64,000 nt of DNA from Szabonella alba (GTDB lineage Bacteria > Pseudomonadota > Alphaproteobacteria > Rhodobacterales > Rhodobacteraceae). Of the stretch, positions 45,852 through 54,502 are shown piece by piece (positions within the stretch are counted from its first letter, which is position 1; each line of letters starts with the position of its first letter). Below the pieces are notes generated by a model. It made no database searches, was not told the DNA's origin, and worked only from the letters and a program-made list of their open reading frames with translations. Where the stretch lies: assembly GCF_016765775.1 (NCBI RefSeq), contig NZ_JAESVN010000003.1:310001-374000 (forward strand), in the 5' to 3' direction. Made by a program: the position numbers and the translations under genes.

Positions 45852-46934
45852 ATGCTGATGTTTCTGTCCCGCCGTCTGGGGATCATGGCGTTGACGGCAC
45901 TCTGCCTCACCTTCGTTGTGTTCTTCCTGACCAATCTAGAGCCCAATCTTGAGAAACTCGCCCGGTCCGAAGGTTCGGTCCGCATGAGCGACGATCAGGT
46001 GACCAGCTGGCTGGAGGCCAATGGCCACGCCCGGCCCCTGATTATGCGCTATGGCGAATGGCTGGGCGTGCTGCCCGGCTGGACGCGTGACGTGGATGGA
46101 TCGGTCACCGGGCGATGTATCCGGGGCGGGCTGACGGCGGAAACTGCGCCCACCCGCTGCGGCGTTCTGCAGGGCAATTGGGGGCAATCCTCGGTGTTCA
46201 AGCGCCCGGTGGGTGAAATCATGGGCCGCAGCCTCGCCGCGACGGGCTGGCTGATGCTCTGGGTCATGATCGTGATGGTGCCTTCGGCGCTGCTGCTGGG
46301 TGTTCTTGCGGGGATGCGCGAAGGCACGCGCACCGACCGCGCGCTGTCAACCGTGGCCATCGCCACCACTGCGACGCCCGAATATGTCTCGGGCGTTATC
46401 CTGATCGTTGTCTTTGCATCGGCCACGGCGGGCATCTCGCCGGTTCTGGCCGAATGGGGCTGGATCAGCGGCCGCACGCTCTTTCAGGGCACCGCCACAT
46501 CGGCCATGGACAAGATCACCTTCTGGAATTTCGGCCTGCCGGTGCTGACCATCGCGCTTTACGGCATGGGCTATATCGCCCGCATGACGCGCGCCTCGAT
46601 GACCGAGGTGATGACAGCGCAATATATCCGCACCGCGCGGCTCAAGGGCGTGAAATTCCGCGATGTGGTGATACGCCACGCGCTGCGCAATGCGCTGATC
46701 GCGCCTTTCACCGTCATCATGCTGCAGTTTCCCTGGCTTTTGAACGGCGTTGTGATTGTCGAAACCCTGTTCAATTACAAAGGCTTCGGATGGACGCTGG
46801 TGCAGGGGGCGGGCAATAACGACATCGACCTTCTGCTGTCCTGTTCGGTTGTCGCGGTGATCGTTGTTCTGGTCACGCAGCTCATATCCGATATCGGATA
46901 TGCTTTCCTTAACCCCCGTATCCGGATTTCCTGA
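45852..46934 (+). CDS. ABC transporter permease (DppB-like)
   Basis: The 360-residue protein has AAGGA upstream. It has an N-terminal transmembrane helix (RRLGIMALTALCLTFVVFFLT) with a periplasmic region, then five more segments. The permease EAA region YIRTARLKGVKFRDVVIRHALRNALIAP is clear. It pairs with the next permease and the fused ATPase. Its family partners usually import dipeptides, oligopeptides or similar ligands. Confidence 0.87.
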   Translation: MLMFLSRRLGIMALTALCLTFVVFFLTNLEPNLEKLARSEGSVRMSDDQVTSWLEANGHARPLIMRYGEWLGVLPGWTRDVDGSVTGRCIRGGLTAETAPTRCGVLQGNWGQSSVFKRPVGEIMGRSLAATGWLMLWVMIVMVPSALLLGVLAGMREGTRTDRALSTVAIATTATPEYVSGVILIVVFASATAGISPVLAEWGWISGRTLFQGTATSAMDKITFWNFGLPVLTIALYGMGYIARMTRASMTEVMTAQYIRTARLKGVKFRDVVIRHALRNALIAPFTVIMLQFPWLLNGVVIVETLFNYKGFGWTLVQGAGNNDIDLLLSCSVVAVIVVLVTQLISDIGYAFLNPRIRIS

Positions 46935-46946
46935 GGAGGATCGCCC

Positions 46947-48104
46947 ATGGAACCGCTTGGCTGGGGTGGCATCTTCGCCCGTATGGCAATTCAGTTCTGG
47001 CCCGTCTGGGCCGCATTGATCGTGACCTTCGCGGTCTCGATCCATCAGAAACGCAAGCTGGGCCTCTACGGCAAGCTGTTCGACAGCCCGATCGGCATGA
47101 TCGGCTTTGCCATCGTGATGTTCTGGGTCTTCACCGCGCTTTTTGCCGATCTCATCATCACGCAGGATCCGCTGGTCCAGATCTCCAGCATGAAGAACAA
47201 GCCGCCGGGCGAAGCGGCACCTGAAGGATCGTCCTATGCCTATTACCTGCTGGGCGGTGACAACCTTGCGCGCGATGTCTTCAGCCGCATGGTGATGGGG
47301 GCGCGGCGCGTGCTGGCCATCGCCCCGGCCGCCACGGCCTTCGCCTTCATGGTCGGCATCACGCTGGGCCTGCCTGCGGGCTATTTCGGCGGCAGGCTGG
47401 ATACCGGGCTTTCCTTCCTTGCCAATCTCGTGCTGGCCTTCCCGGTGATCCTGCTGTTCTATCTGCTGGTCACGCCGGAGATCCGCGATACCGGCATCCC
47501 GATCATTCTGGCCGCCGTTCTGTTCATCTTCCCGGTGATCTTCTTCATCACACTGTTCAACAGCCGCTACTTCACCGATCCGCCGAAACGAAACCTGTTC
47601 ATCGGCATCACATTGGTTCTTGGCCTCTGGGCCTATTCGGGTCTTGCCTTCAACATGGACCCGCTGGGCGTCTGGTCGATGGATCCGAACCTGCTGAATG
47701 TCTTTGTCGCCGTGGTCTTCGTGAACGCCCCCACCGTGTTCCGCATCGTGCGCGGCATCGTGCTGGATCTGCGGTCGCGCGACTATGTCGCCGCAGGCCA
47801 GACCCGGGGGGAAGGTGCGTGGTATATCATGCTGTGGGAGATCCTGCCCAATGCGCGCGGGCCGCTGATCGTCGATTTCTGCCTGCGCATCGGCTATACG
47901 ACCATCCTTCTGGGCACGCTTGGCTTCTTCGGCCTCGGCGTCAGCCCCGAAAGCCCGGACTGGGGCTCGACCATCAATGACGGGCGCCGCCTGTTGTCGA
48001 TCTTCCCCCATCCTGCGGTCGTGCCGGCCTTTGCCTTGATGAGCCTCGTTCTCGGGCTCAATCTTCTGGCCGACGGGCTGCGCGAAGAAAGTCTGAGGGA
48101 CTGA
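46947..48104 (+). CDS. ABC transporter permease (DppC-like)
   Basis: A GAGGAGG site lies 8 bp before the ATG. The 385-residue protein has an N-terminal helix (about 18-35), a second (about 50-70), a DNLARDVFSRMVMGARR motif, and five or so further helices. The EAA-type region DYVAAGQTRGEGAWYIMLWEILPNARGPLIV fits DppC. Its length is above the usual 300, with an insert around 165-235. It is coupled to the previous permease by 12 bp. Confidence 0.86.
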   Translation: MEPLGWGGIFARMAIQFWPVWAALIVTFAVSIHQKRKLGLYGKLFDSPIGMIGFAIVMFWVFTALFADLIITQDPLVQISSMKNKPPGEAAPEGSSYAYYLLGGDNLARDVFSRMVMGARRVLAIAPAATAFAFMVGITLGLPAGYFGGRLDTGLSFLANLVLAFPVILLFYLLVTPEIRDTGIPIILAAVLFIFPVIFFITLFNSRYFTDPPKRNLFIGITLVLGLWAYSGLAFNMDPLGVWSMDPNLLNVFVAVVFVNAPTVFRIVRGIVLDLRSRDYVAAGQTRGEGAWYIMLWEILPNARGPLIVDFCLRIGYTTILLGTLGFFGLGVSPESPDWGSTINDGRRLLSIFPHPAVVPAFALMSLVLGLNLLADGLREESLRD

Positions 48105-48135
48105 TGCAGCGCATCCCGCCCCTCTTCGCCTCTTT

Positions 48136-48175
48136 GAAAATATCCCACGGGGGTCCGGGGGTGTGAACCCCCCGG
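48136..48175. repeat. Dispersed intergenic repeat, copy 2 (short form)
   Basis: GAAAATATCCCACGGGGGTC is followed by a GGGGGT/ACCCCC hairpin and a CCGGG tail. It resembles the head of copies 1 and 3 (AAATATCC/TATACC-GGGGG then hairpin) but has only one hairpin. It lies between the second permease gene and the ATPase gene, so it is within the operon. Confidence 0.4.
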
Positions 48176-48203
48176 GCCTTGCGGCAGTCAACCGGAGCAA
48201 GCC

Positions 48204-50285
48204 ATGACCGAATGGGACAAGACAAAACCGATCCTCGAGATTGAAAACCTTTCAATCTCCTTCTTCACCCGCCTGCGGGAAATTCCGGCGGTGATGGATT
48301 TTTCCTGCACCGTCATGCCGGGTGAGGCGATGGGGCTGGTGGGCGAATCCGGCTGCGGCAAATCCACCGTGGCCCTGGGCGTAATGCGCGATCTGGGCAA
48401 GAATGGCCGGATCACCGGCGGATCGATCCGGTTCAAGGGCCGCGATCTCACCACGATGTCCGAGGAAGACCTGCGCCATCTGCGCGGCTCGGAAATCGCG
48501 ATGATCTATCAGGAACCCATGGCCTCGCTGAACCCCGCCATGACCATCGGCGCGCAATTGGCCGAAGTGCCGATGATCCACGAATCGATGTCCAAGGACG
48601 CGGCATGGAAACTTGCCCGCGATATCGTGGCTGATGTGCGCCTGCCTGACCCAGACCGCATCCTGCGCGCCTATCCGCACCAGTTGTCAGGGGGCCAGCA
48701 ACAGCGCATCGTCATCGCCATGGCGCTGATGTCGAAACCGGCGCTACTGATCCTTGACGAACCGACCACCGCGCTGGATGTGACGGTCGAGGCGGGCATC
48801 GTCGATCTGGTCAAGGAACTGGGTGAGAAATACGGCACCTCGATGCTGTTCATCAGCCACAATCTGGGCCTTGTGCTGGAGGTCTGCGACCGGCTTTGCG
48901 TGATGTATTCCGGTGAGGCGGTGGAAACCGGCAATGTCGCCGAGGTTTTCGACAAGATGCGCCATCCCTATACTCAGGCGCTGTTCCGGTCGATCCCGCT
49001 GCCGGGGGCGGACAAGAATTCCCGCCCGCTGGTCGCCATCCCGGGCAATTTCCCCCTGCCCCATGAACGCCCGCCGGGCTGCAACTTCGGCCCCCGCTGC
49101 GATTACTTTGAGGCGGGCCGCTGTGATGCCACCGAGATCCGCATGGCCGAAGTGCCCGGCGACCGTCACGGCTCCCGCTGTCTGAAATTCGCGGAAATCG
49201 ACTGGGATGCCCCGCTGAAAGCCGTAAAAAAGGTCGAGAAAACCCCCGTGGGTGAGGTCGTTCTCGAAATGGACGCGCTGCGCAAATATTACGAGGTGGG
49301 TTCGGGCAAGTTCTTCGGCGGCGGTGAGGCCAAGGTGGTCAAGGCCAATGAAACCCTGTCCTTTTCCGCGCGTGAAGGCGAAACGCTGGCCATTGTGGGT
49401 GAATCCGGTTGCGGAAAATCCACCTTCGCCAAAGTGCTGATGGGGCTGGAAACCGCCACATCGGGCAAGATCGTGATGTATAATCAGGACATTCAGGACA
49501 CGCCGATCGAGAAGCGGTCAACCGATACGGTCTCCTCGGTGCAGATGGTGTTCCAGAACCCGTTCGATACGCTCAACCCGTCCATGACGGTGGGCCGCCA
49601 GATCATCCGCGCGCTGGAAATCTTCGGCGAAGGCAACAGCGATGAGGAACGCCGCGCCCGGATGCTGGAACTGCTGGATCTTGTGAAACTGCCGCGCGAA
49701 TTCGGCGACCGGATGCCGCGCCAGTTGTCAGGTGGCCAGAAACAGCGGGTCGGCATCGCGCGTGCCTTTGCGGGCGGCGCCAAGATCGTGGTGGCGGATG
49801 AGCCCGTTTCGGCACTGGATGTGTCGGTGCAGGCCGCCGTGACCGATCTGTTGATGGAAATCCAGCGCAAGAACCGCACGACGCTTTTGTTCATCAGCCA
49901 TGACCTTTCCATCGTCCGCTATCTGTCAGACCGGGTGATGGTGATGTATCTGGGCCATGTGGTGGAGCTGGGCACCACCGATCAGGTGTTTTCCCCGCCC
50001 TATCACCCCTATACCGAGGCGCTGCTGTCTGCCGTGCCGATTGCCGATACCCGGGTGACCAAGAAACGCATCGTGCTGGAGGGGGATATCCCATCCGCGA
50101 TGAACCCGCCCCCGGGCTGTCCCTTCCAGACGCGCTGCCGCTGGAAATCAGAAGTGCCGGGCGGGCTTTGTGACCGTGAGGTGCCTCCGGTACGCCATCT
50201 GGCGACGGGACATCAGATCAAATGCCATCTGCCCGATGAGGTGCTGACGAAGATGGAGCCGGTTATCACCATCGCCGCCGAATAG
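48204..50285 (+). CDS. Fused dipeptide-type ABC transporter ATPase
   Basis: This 693-residue protein contains two nucleotide-binding domains. Domain 1 (about 12-270): Walker A GESGCGKSTVAL, signature LSGGQQQRIVIA, Walker B LLILDEPTTALD. Domain 2 (about 350-605): Walker A GESGCGKSTFAK, LSGGQKQRVGIA, IVVADEPVSALD. Each is followed by the oligopeptide/dipeptide C-terminal motif, PPGCNFGPRCDYFEAGRCD and PPGCPFQTRCRW, where cysteines may hold an iron-sulfur cluster or disulfide. It equals a DppD-DppF fusion and energises the permeases at 45.9-48.1 kb. Confidence 0.92.
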   Translation: MTEWDKTKPILEIENLSISFFTRLREIPAVMDFSCTVMPGEAMGLVGESGCGKSTVALGVMRDLGKNGRITGGSIRFKGRDLTTMSEEDLRHLRGSEIAMIYQEPMASLNPAMTIGAQLAEVPMIHESMSKDAAWKLARDIVADVRLPDPDRILRAYPHQLSGGQQQRIVIAMALMSKPALLILDEPTTALDVTVEAGIVDLVKELGEKYGTSMLFISHNLGLVLEVCDRLCVMYSGEAVETGNVAEVFDKMRHPYTQALFRSIPLPGADKNSRPLVAIPGNFPLPHERPPGCNFGPRCDYFEAGRCDATEIRMAEVPGDRHGSRCLKFAEIDWDAPLKAVKKVEKTPVGEVVLEMDALRKYYEVGSGKFFGGGEAKVVKANETLSFSAREGETLAIVGESGCGKSTFAKVLMGLETATSGKIVMYNQDIQDTPIEKRSTDTVSSVQMVFQNPFDTLNPSMTVGRQIIRALEIFGEGNSDEERRARMLELLDLVKLPREFGDRMPRQLSGGQKQRVGIARAFAGGAKIVVADEPVSALDVSVQAAVTDLLMEIQRKNRTTLLFISHDLSIVRYLSDRVMVMYLGHVVELGTTDQVFSPPYHPYTEALLSAVPIADTRVTKKRIVLEGDIPSAMNPPPGCPFQTRCRWKSEVPGGLCDREVPPVRHLATGHQIKCHLPDEVLTKMEPVITIAAE

Positions 50286-50366
50286 CCATGGCAGGGCCGA
50301 AAGCCCTTGCCCCTACGGCACGGATCGGGCACCCATAACTGGTATACCAGATGGAGGGCCGAAACG

Positions 50367-51608
50367 ATGATCCTGGGTGCTATCGCCGATGACCTGACGG
50401 GGGCGACCGATCTTGCCCTGATGCTGGCGCGGGAGGGCATGCGCGTCGTGCAGGTCGTGGGCGTGCCCGACAGCGCCGATTTCGGCGATGCCGAGGCGGT
50501 GGTCGTGGCCATGAAATCGCGCACCAATCCGGTGGATGAGGCGGTGGCGATGTCGCGCGCAGCCCTTGCCCGCCTGCAAAAGGCCGGCGCGCGGCAGATC
50601 TATTTCAAATATTGCTCGACCTTCGATTCGACGCCCCAAGGCAATATCGGCCCGGTGGCCGAGGCGCTGATGGCCGATCTGGGCAGCGATGTCACAGTCG
50701 CCTGCCCCGCCTTCCCCGCCAATGGCCGCACCGTGTTCAACGGCCATCTGTTTGTCGGGCGGCAGCTTTTGTCCGACAGCCCGATGAAGGACCATCCGCT
50801 GACGCCGATGACCAATTCCGATCTGGTCGCCGTACTGGCCGAACAGGTTTCTGCCCCCGTCGGCCTGATCGCGCATGACAGCATCGCGGCAGGCGCCGAA
50901 GCGGTGCGGACACAGATTGCCGAGGCCAAGGGCTTCCTGATCCTCGATGCGATCACCGATGCAGATCTGCGCGTGCTGGGAGAGGCGATTGCCGATCTGC
51001 CGCTGCTGACGGGCGGGTCCGGTCTGGCCCTTGGCCTGCCCGAGGCCTACCGGCGGCGCGGCTGGTTGACCGGCGCGGGCGAGGCCGAGGATTTCGCCGC
51101 CCCCGAAGGCCCCGCCGTCATGCTGGCCGGGTCCTGCAGCAAGGCCACGCGCGGCCAGATCGCCCATGCCATCGCCGCAGGTGTGCCGGTGCTGAAACTC
51201 GACCCACTGGCCATTGCCGACGGACGCCAGACCGTCGATGCGGCACTGGATTTCGTGACCGCCGCGACGGCGACACCGCTGATCTATTCCAGCGCCGATC
51301 CCGACGAGGTCCGCGCAGCACAGGCCACACTCGGCCGCGATCGCGCAGGCGAACTGGTCGAGCATTTTCTGGGCGACGTCGCGCGCAGCCTGCGCGACCG
51401 GGGCTTCCGGCGCTTTCTGGTCGCAGGCGGGGAAACCTCGGGGGCGGTCGTCACCGCCCTTGGCGTCAGCGCCATGAAGATCGGCCCCGAAATCGACCCC
51501 GGCGTGCCCTGGACCGTCAGCCTGGGCGACACGCCCTTGGCGCTGGCGCTGAAATCGGGCAATTTCGGCGCCGAGGATTTCTTCACCAAGGCCTGGACGC
51601 TGCTATGA
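50367..51608 (+). CDS. otnK: 3-oxo-tetronate kinase (four-carbon acid sugar kinase)
   Basis: GGAGG lies about 9 bp before the ATG at 50367, giving about 413 residues. The N-terminal substrate domain begins ILGAIADDLTGATDLALML, the DUF1537 hallmark. The C-terminal nucleotide domain has LLTGGSGLALGLPEAY, VMLAGSCSKATRGQIAHA and FLVAGGETSGAVVTALG. The enzyme phosphorylates 3-oxo-tetronates at O4. It overlaps otnC (ATGA), which removes CO2 from the phosphorylated product; together they yield dihydroxyacetone phosphate. Confidence 0.93.
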   Translation: MILGAIADDLTGATDLALMLAREGMRVVQVVGVPDSADFGDAEAVVVAMKSRTNPVDEAVAMSRAALARLQKAGARQIYFKYCSTFDSTPQGNIGPVAEALMADLGSDVTVACPAFPANGRTVFNGHLFVGRQLLSDSPMKDHPLTPMTNSDLVAVLAEQVSAPVGLIAHDSIAAGAEAVRTQIAEAKGFLILDAITDADLRVLGEAIADLPLLTGGSGLALGLPEAYRRRGWLTGAGEAEDFAAPEGPAVMLAGSCSKATRGQIAHAIAAGVPVLKLDPLAIADGRQTVDAALDFVTAATATPLIYSSADPDEVRAAQATLGRDRAGELVEHFLGDVARSLRDRGFRRFLVAGGETSGAVVTALGVSAMKIGPEIDPGVPWTVSLGDTPLALALKSGNFGAEDFFTKAWTLL

Positions 51609-52246
51609 CCGGCACACTCTCCGAAGAAACGAAACTGCGCGATCAGATCGCCGCCGTCGGCAAGTCGATCTTCGACCGGCGGCTGACCTTCGGCTCCACC
51701 GGCAATATCTCGGCGCGGCTGTCGGACGGGCGGCTGTTGATGACGCCCACCAATGCCAGTCTTGGCGCGCTGGACCCCGCACGCCTGTCACTGTTCGATA
51801 CGGACGGGGCGCATGTCGCGGGTGACAAGCCGACGAAAGAGGCCTTCCTGCATCAATGCATGTATTGTGCGCGGGGTGAGGCTGGGGCGGTCGTGCATAT
51901 CCATTCGACCCATTCGGTTGCGGTCTCGATTCTGGCCGATGTGAACCCTGAAGACGTGCTGCCGCCTCTGACCGCCTATTATGTCATGCGGGTCGGAAAA
52001 CTGCCGCTTGTGCCCTATTTCGCCCCCGGCGATGCCGCCCTTGCCCGCGCGGTCGAGGATCGGGCGGGGGCCTCCCATGCCGTGCTGCTGGCCAATCATG
52101 GCCCTGTCGTCGCAGGCAAGACCCTGACCGAGGCGCAATATGCGACCGAGGAGCTGGAAGAGACCGCAAGGCTGCATCTGATGCTGCATGGCCGCGACAT
52201 CCGTCCCCTGACACCCGAACAGGCCGCCGCCCTGAAGGGCCGCTGA
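51605..52246 (+). CDS. otnC: 3-oxo-tetronate 4-phosphate decarboxylase (class II aldolase family)
   Basis: The 213-residue protein is of the AraD/FucA fold: FGSTGNISARLSDGRLLMTPTN, then Glu79 (PTKEAFLH), His98 and His100 in VHIHSTHS, and His165 in LLANHGPVVAG, the zinc ligands and catalytic acid region. OtnC is known to act on the OtnK product. Coupled to otnK by 4 bp and downstream of the ABC transporter, it completes a short route to dihydroxyacetone phosphate. No oxidation enzyme or OtnI isomerase lies in the window. Confidence 0.92.
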   Translation: MTGTLSEETKLRDQIAAVGKSIFDRRLTFGSTGNISARLSDGRLLMTPTNASLGALDPARLSLFDTDGAHVAGDKPTKEAFLHQCMYCARGEAGAVVHIHSTHSVAVSILADVNPEDVLPPLTAYYVMRVGKLPLVPYFAPGDAALARAVEDRAGASHAVLLANHGPVVAGKTLTEAQYATEELEETARLHLMLHGRDIRPLTPEQAAALKGR

Positions 52247-52251
52247 AGGGG

Positions 52252-52324
52252 TCTTCATCTGTTCGGAAATATCCTCGGGGGTGAGCCGCCAGCGGCGGCG
52301 AGGGGGCAGACAGCCCCCTGCCCC
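52252..52324. repeat. Dispersed intergenic repeat, copy 3
   Basis: It begins TCTTCATCTGTTCGGAAATATCC, then GGGGGTGA, a GCCGCC/GGCGGC hairpin, and a GGGGGC/GCCCCC hairpin with an ACAGA-type loop, in the same order as copy 1. It follows otnC and precedes ssrA. Confidence 0.5.
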
Positions 52325-52371
52325 TTTCCCCCCCTTGCCCCTTTCACCCCTGCCCAACACTGAACGCCCCA

Positions 52372-52400
52372 TTGCACCCCGCTGCACCGCCCCCTATATT
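52372..52400 (+). promoter_or_regulatory. Promoter of ssrA
   Basis: TTGCAC (52372-52377) and TATATT (52395-52400) are separated by exactly 17 bp and lie just ahead of the acceptor-side segment of the tmRNA gene. This is a sigma-70 type promoter. The expected transcription start is about 52407. Confidence 0.65.
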
Positions 52401-52402
52401 GG

Positions 52403-52735
52403 GTCTGTTCGGGCTTGCCCGGACTATGGCGATAAACGCACCTGTAATAATCGGATCGGACCCGGGGGCGGTACCCGGCGGCTCCACCAATCACCCGGCA
52501 TTGCGGGCGGACGGGGCCGAAACAGGATCGACGAACGACTAAAGAGGCCAGCTTTCGCTCGGTGAGGTACCACCGTTATCGGTCCGAAAAGTACAGTTGC
52601 CAATGACAACCGTGCTCCGGTCGCTCTGGCTGCGTAAGCAGTTCGAGAGATCGAAACTTAAGCCCTTGCGCTTAGCCGCGTAAGGCGGGGTCCGCAGGCA
52701 CCTGGCAACAGAAGCCTGCACTTTACCCCCCCCCC
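52403..52735 (+). ncRNA. ssrA: tmRNA, circularly permuted two-piece form
   Basis: The acceptor RNA segment comes first and ends CGGCTCCACCA at 52489. The coding RNA starts at about 52513 with GGGGCCGAAACAGGA. GGGGCCG (52513-52519) pairs with CGGCTCC (52479-52485) to form the 7-bp acceptor stem with a G3-U70 pair, the alanine identity element. A 23-nt spacer (52490-52512) is removed. The tag frame at 52599-52637 reads ANDNRAPVALAA then TAA. A terminal hairpin GCAGGC/GCCTGC (52694-52719) and a GGGG/CCCC helix close the coding RNA. The exact 5' and 3' ends are estimates. Confidence 0.9.
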
Positions 52736-52740
52736 TTTTT
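52694..52740 (+). terminator. 3' hairpin and T run of ssrA
   Basis: GCAGGC (52694-52699) pairs with GCCTGC (52714-52719). After a run of 10 or more C residues comes TTTTT (about 52736-52740). The hairpin belongs to the mature RNA and also works as a terminator. Confidence 0.5.
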
Positions 52741-52844
52741 CCATGCCGTTCGGATCGATTCCGCCTGACCGGTGCGCTCCCGTATCGGTTTGCCCGTGCG
52801 GCGACTGACGATATTCAGGCCGGAAATATCTGCCGCAGCAGGTG

Positions 52845-54020
52845 TCAGACCGCCTGCCCCGCCGCCCAGGCCGAAGACCAGGCCCATTGGAAGTTGTAGC
52901 CGCCCAACCAGCCAGTGACATCCACGACCTCACCGATGAAATGCAGCCCCGGCACGGCTTTGGCTTCCAGCGTCCGGGCCTCCAGCGCCTCGGTCGAAAC
53001 GCCCCCCAGCGTCACTTCGGCTGTGCGGTAGCCTTCCGATCCGACCGGGCGCAGCCGCCAGTCGCGCACCTGTGCCGCCAGATGGTCCAGCCGCGCATTG
53101 CCCTGATCGGCCAGCGTGCCGGTCAGGCCCGCGCGGTCTTCCAGATGCCGCGCCAGACGCTCGGGCAGGATCTGCGCCAGCGCGGTGCGGGGCGCGATGC
53201 GTCCGCCCTGCCCCCGCATCACGCGCAATTCCGCCGCCACATCGCGGCCCGGGGCCAGATCCAGCGCGATCTCGTCCCCCTCACGCCAATAGCTTGAGAT
53301 TTGCAGGATCGCCGGGCCGGACAGCCCGCGATGCGTGAACAAAAGCGCCTCATCAAAGCTTGTGCGGCCTGCGCTGACCCTGCCCGGCACCGCAATCCCG
53401 GCCAGCCCGCGCAAACCTTCCAGCTCCTGTTCCGCAAAGGTCAGGGGCACCAGTGCCGGGCGCGTCTCGACCAGCGACAGGCCGAAACCTTCGGCGATGC
53501 GATAACCGATGCCGCTGGCCCCCATCTTCGGGATCGACTTGCCCCCGGTGGCGACCACGACGCGGCCCGCCTCGACCACACCGCGGCTGGTCAGGACGCG
53601 AAAGCCAGAACCGGCCCGCTCGACCCCATCGACACGCGTCGAAAGCCACAGATCAGCGCCCTTGCGGCGCATATCCTCCAGCAGCATCGCGATGATCTGC
53701 GTGGCCGACCCGTCGCAGAACAACTGCCCCAGCGTCTTTTCATGCCAGGCAATACCCGCCGCATCGACCCGGCCGATGAAATCCCATTGTGTGAAGCGTT
53801 TCAGCGCCGAAAGCGCGAAGCGCGGATTTTGTGACAGGAAGCGTTCGGGCGCGATGCCCAGATTGGTGAAATTGCAGCGCCCGCCGCCCGAGATGCGGAT
53901 CTTTTCGCCGGCCGCTTTCGCGCCCTCGATCACCAGCACCCGACGGCCGCGCCCTGCCGCCTCGGCAGCACAGAAAAGCCCCGCCGCCCCGCCCCCGAGA
54001 ATTGCCACATCCACCTGCAT
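52845..54020 (-). CDS. BaiN/HI0933-type flavoprotein, NAD(P)/FAD-dependent oxidoreductase
   Basis: The 391-residue protein begins VDVAILGGGAAGLFCAAEAAGRG (FAD dinucleotide fold), has KIRISGGGRCNFTN (about 43-56), typical of the BaiN/RdsA/HI0933 family, and VVATGGKSIPKMGASGIGY in the middle; the end reads LHFIGEVVDVTGWLGGYNFQWAWSSAWAAG, the second FAD motif. The physiological reaction of most members is unknown. It lies between ssrA and tRNA-Gln, on the minus strand. Confidence 0.88.
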   Translation of the reverse strand: MQVDVAILGGGAAGLFCAAEAAGRGRRVLVIEGAKAAGEKIRISGGGRCNFTNLGIAPERFLSQNPRFALSALKRFTQWDFIGRVDAAGIAWHEKTLGQLFCDGSATQIIAMLLEDMRRKGADLWLSTRVDGVERAGSGFRVLTSRGVVEAGRVVVATGGKSIPKMGASGIGYRIAEGFGLSLVETRPALVPLTFAEQELEGLRGLAGIAVPGRVSAGRTSFDEALLFTHRGLSGPAILQISSYWREGDEIALDLAPGRDVAAELRVMRGQGGRIAPRTALAQILPERLARHLEDRAGLTGTLADQGNARLDHLAAQVRDWRLRPVGSEGYRTAEVTLGGVSTEALEARTLEAKAVPGLHFIGEVVDVTGWLGGYNFQWAWSSAWAAGQAV

Positions 54021-54142
54021 CCGCGCCTGTTATCCGCTTCGCCCCCTTGCGGCAAGCACGACGCGCAGAGCGCCCGATCCGGGGAGGACAGAGCGGAGCG
54101 CCCCCTTTGAAAACGCCGGATGAATTTTCTCCACCATCCCCC

Positions 54143-54170
54143 TTGCGGCGCCTCAAAGCCTTCGCTAAAC
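54143..54170 (+). promoter_or_regulatory. Possible promoter of tRNA-Gln
   Basis: TTGCGG (54143-54148) and CTAAAC (54165-54170) are separated by 16 bp, 13 bp before the tRNA. The hexamers are imperfect, so this is a suggestion only. Confidence 0.35.
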
Positions 54171-54183
54171 ACCGCCGCACGGT

Positions 54184-54258
54184 TGGGGCGTCGCCAAGTG
54201 GTAAGGCATCGGTTTTTGGTACCGACATTCCCAGGTTCGAATCCTGGCGCCCCAGCCA
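54184..54258 (+). tRNA. tRNA-Gln (anticodon UUG)
   Basis: The acceptor stem TGGGGCG pairs with CGCCCCA, the anticodon stem TCGGT pairs with ACCGA around a TTTTGGT loop, and a GTTCGAATC T loop follows; CCA is encoded. The anticodon at loop positions 34-36 is TTG, reading CAA. The sequence just after it marks the start of the prophage-like region, so its 3' end is a likely attachment site. The gene is intact. Confidence 0.95.
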
Positions 54259-54378
54259 ATCGTATTTTTCCTTTAATTTCAATCACTTAGCTGAAGCCGA
54301 GTCGGCGCATCCGGAACACTTTTCCGGACCATGGAACCGCCTCACAGCACCCTTACCGACTCGTCAGACAGACAAAAA

Positions 54379-54400
54379 GGGCGAGGCTTTCGCCCCGCCC
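54379..54400 (-). terminator. Terminator of the tRNA-proximal phage operon
   Basis: On the minus strand GGGCGGGG pairs with CCTCGCCC (one G-U pair) over a CGAAAG loop, followed by TTTTTGT. It lies about 100 bp after the lipoyl-protein stop and ends that transcript before tRNA-Gln. Confidence 0.75.
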
Positions 54401-54502
54401 CTCTCAATCGCGCTAGTAAGTGTCACTCGGCACCGCGTGGCCGGTGTCGCGTAACCGTGCCTTGTGGGGGTGGATGAACTATGACTGCCCGCAGGTTGCC
54501 GA

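Noticed and set aside
46347-48200. Minus-strand 617-codon open frame
   Set aside because: It is antisense to the two ABC permeases, and its very charged sequence has no family features.
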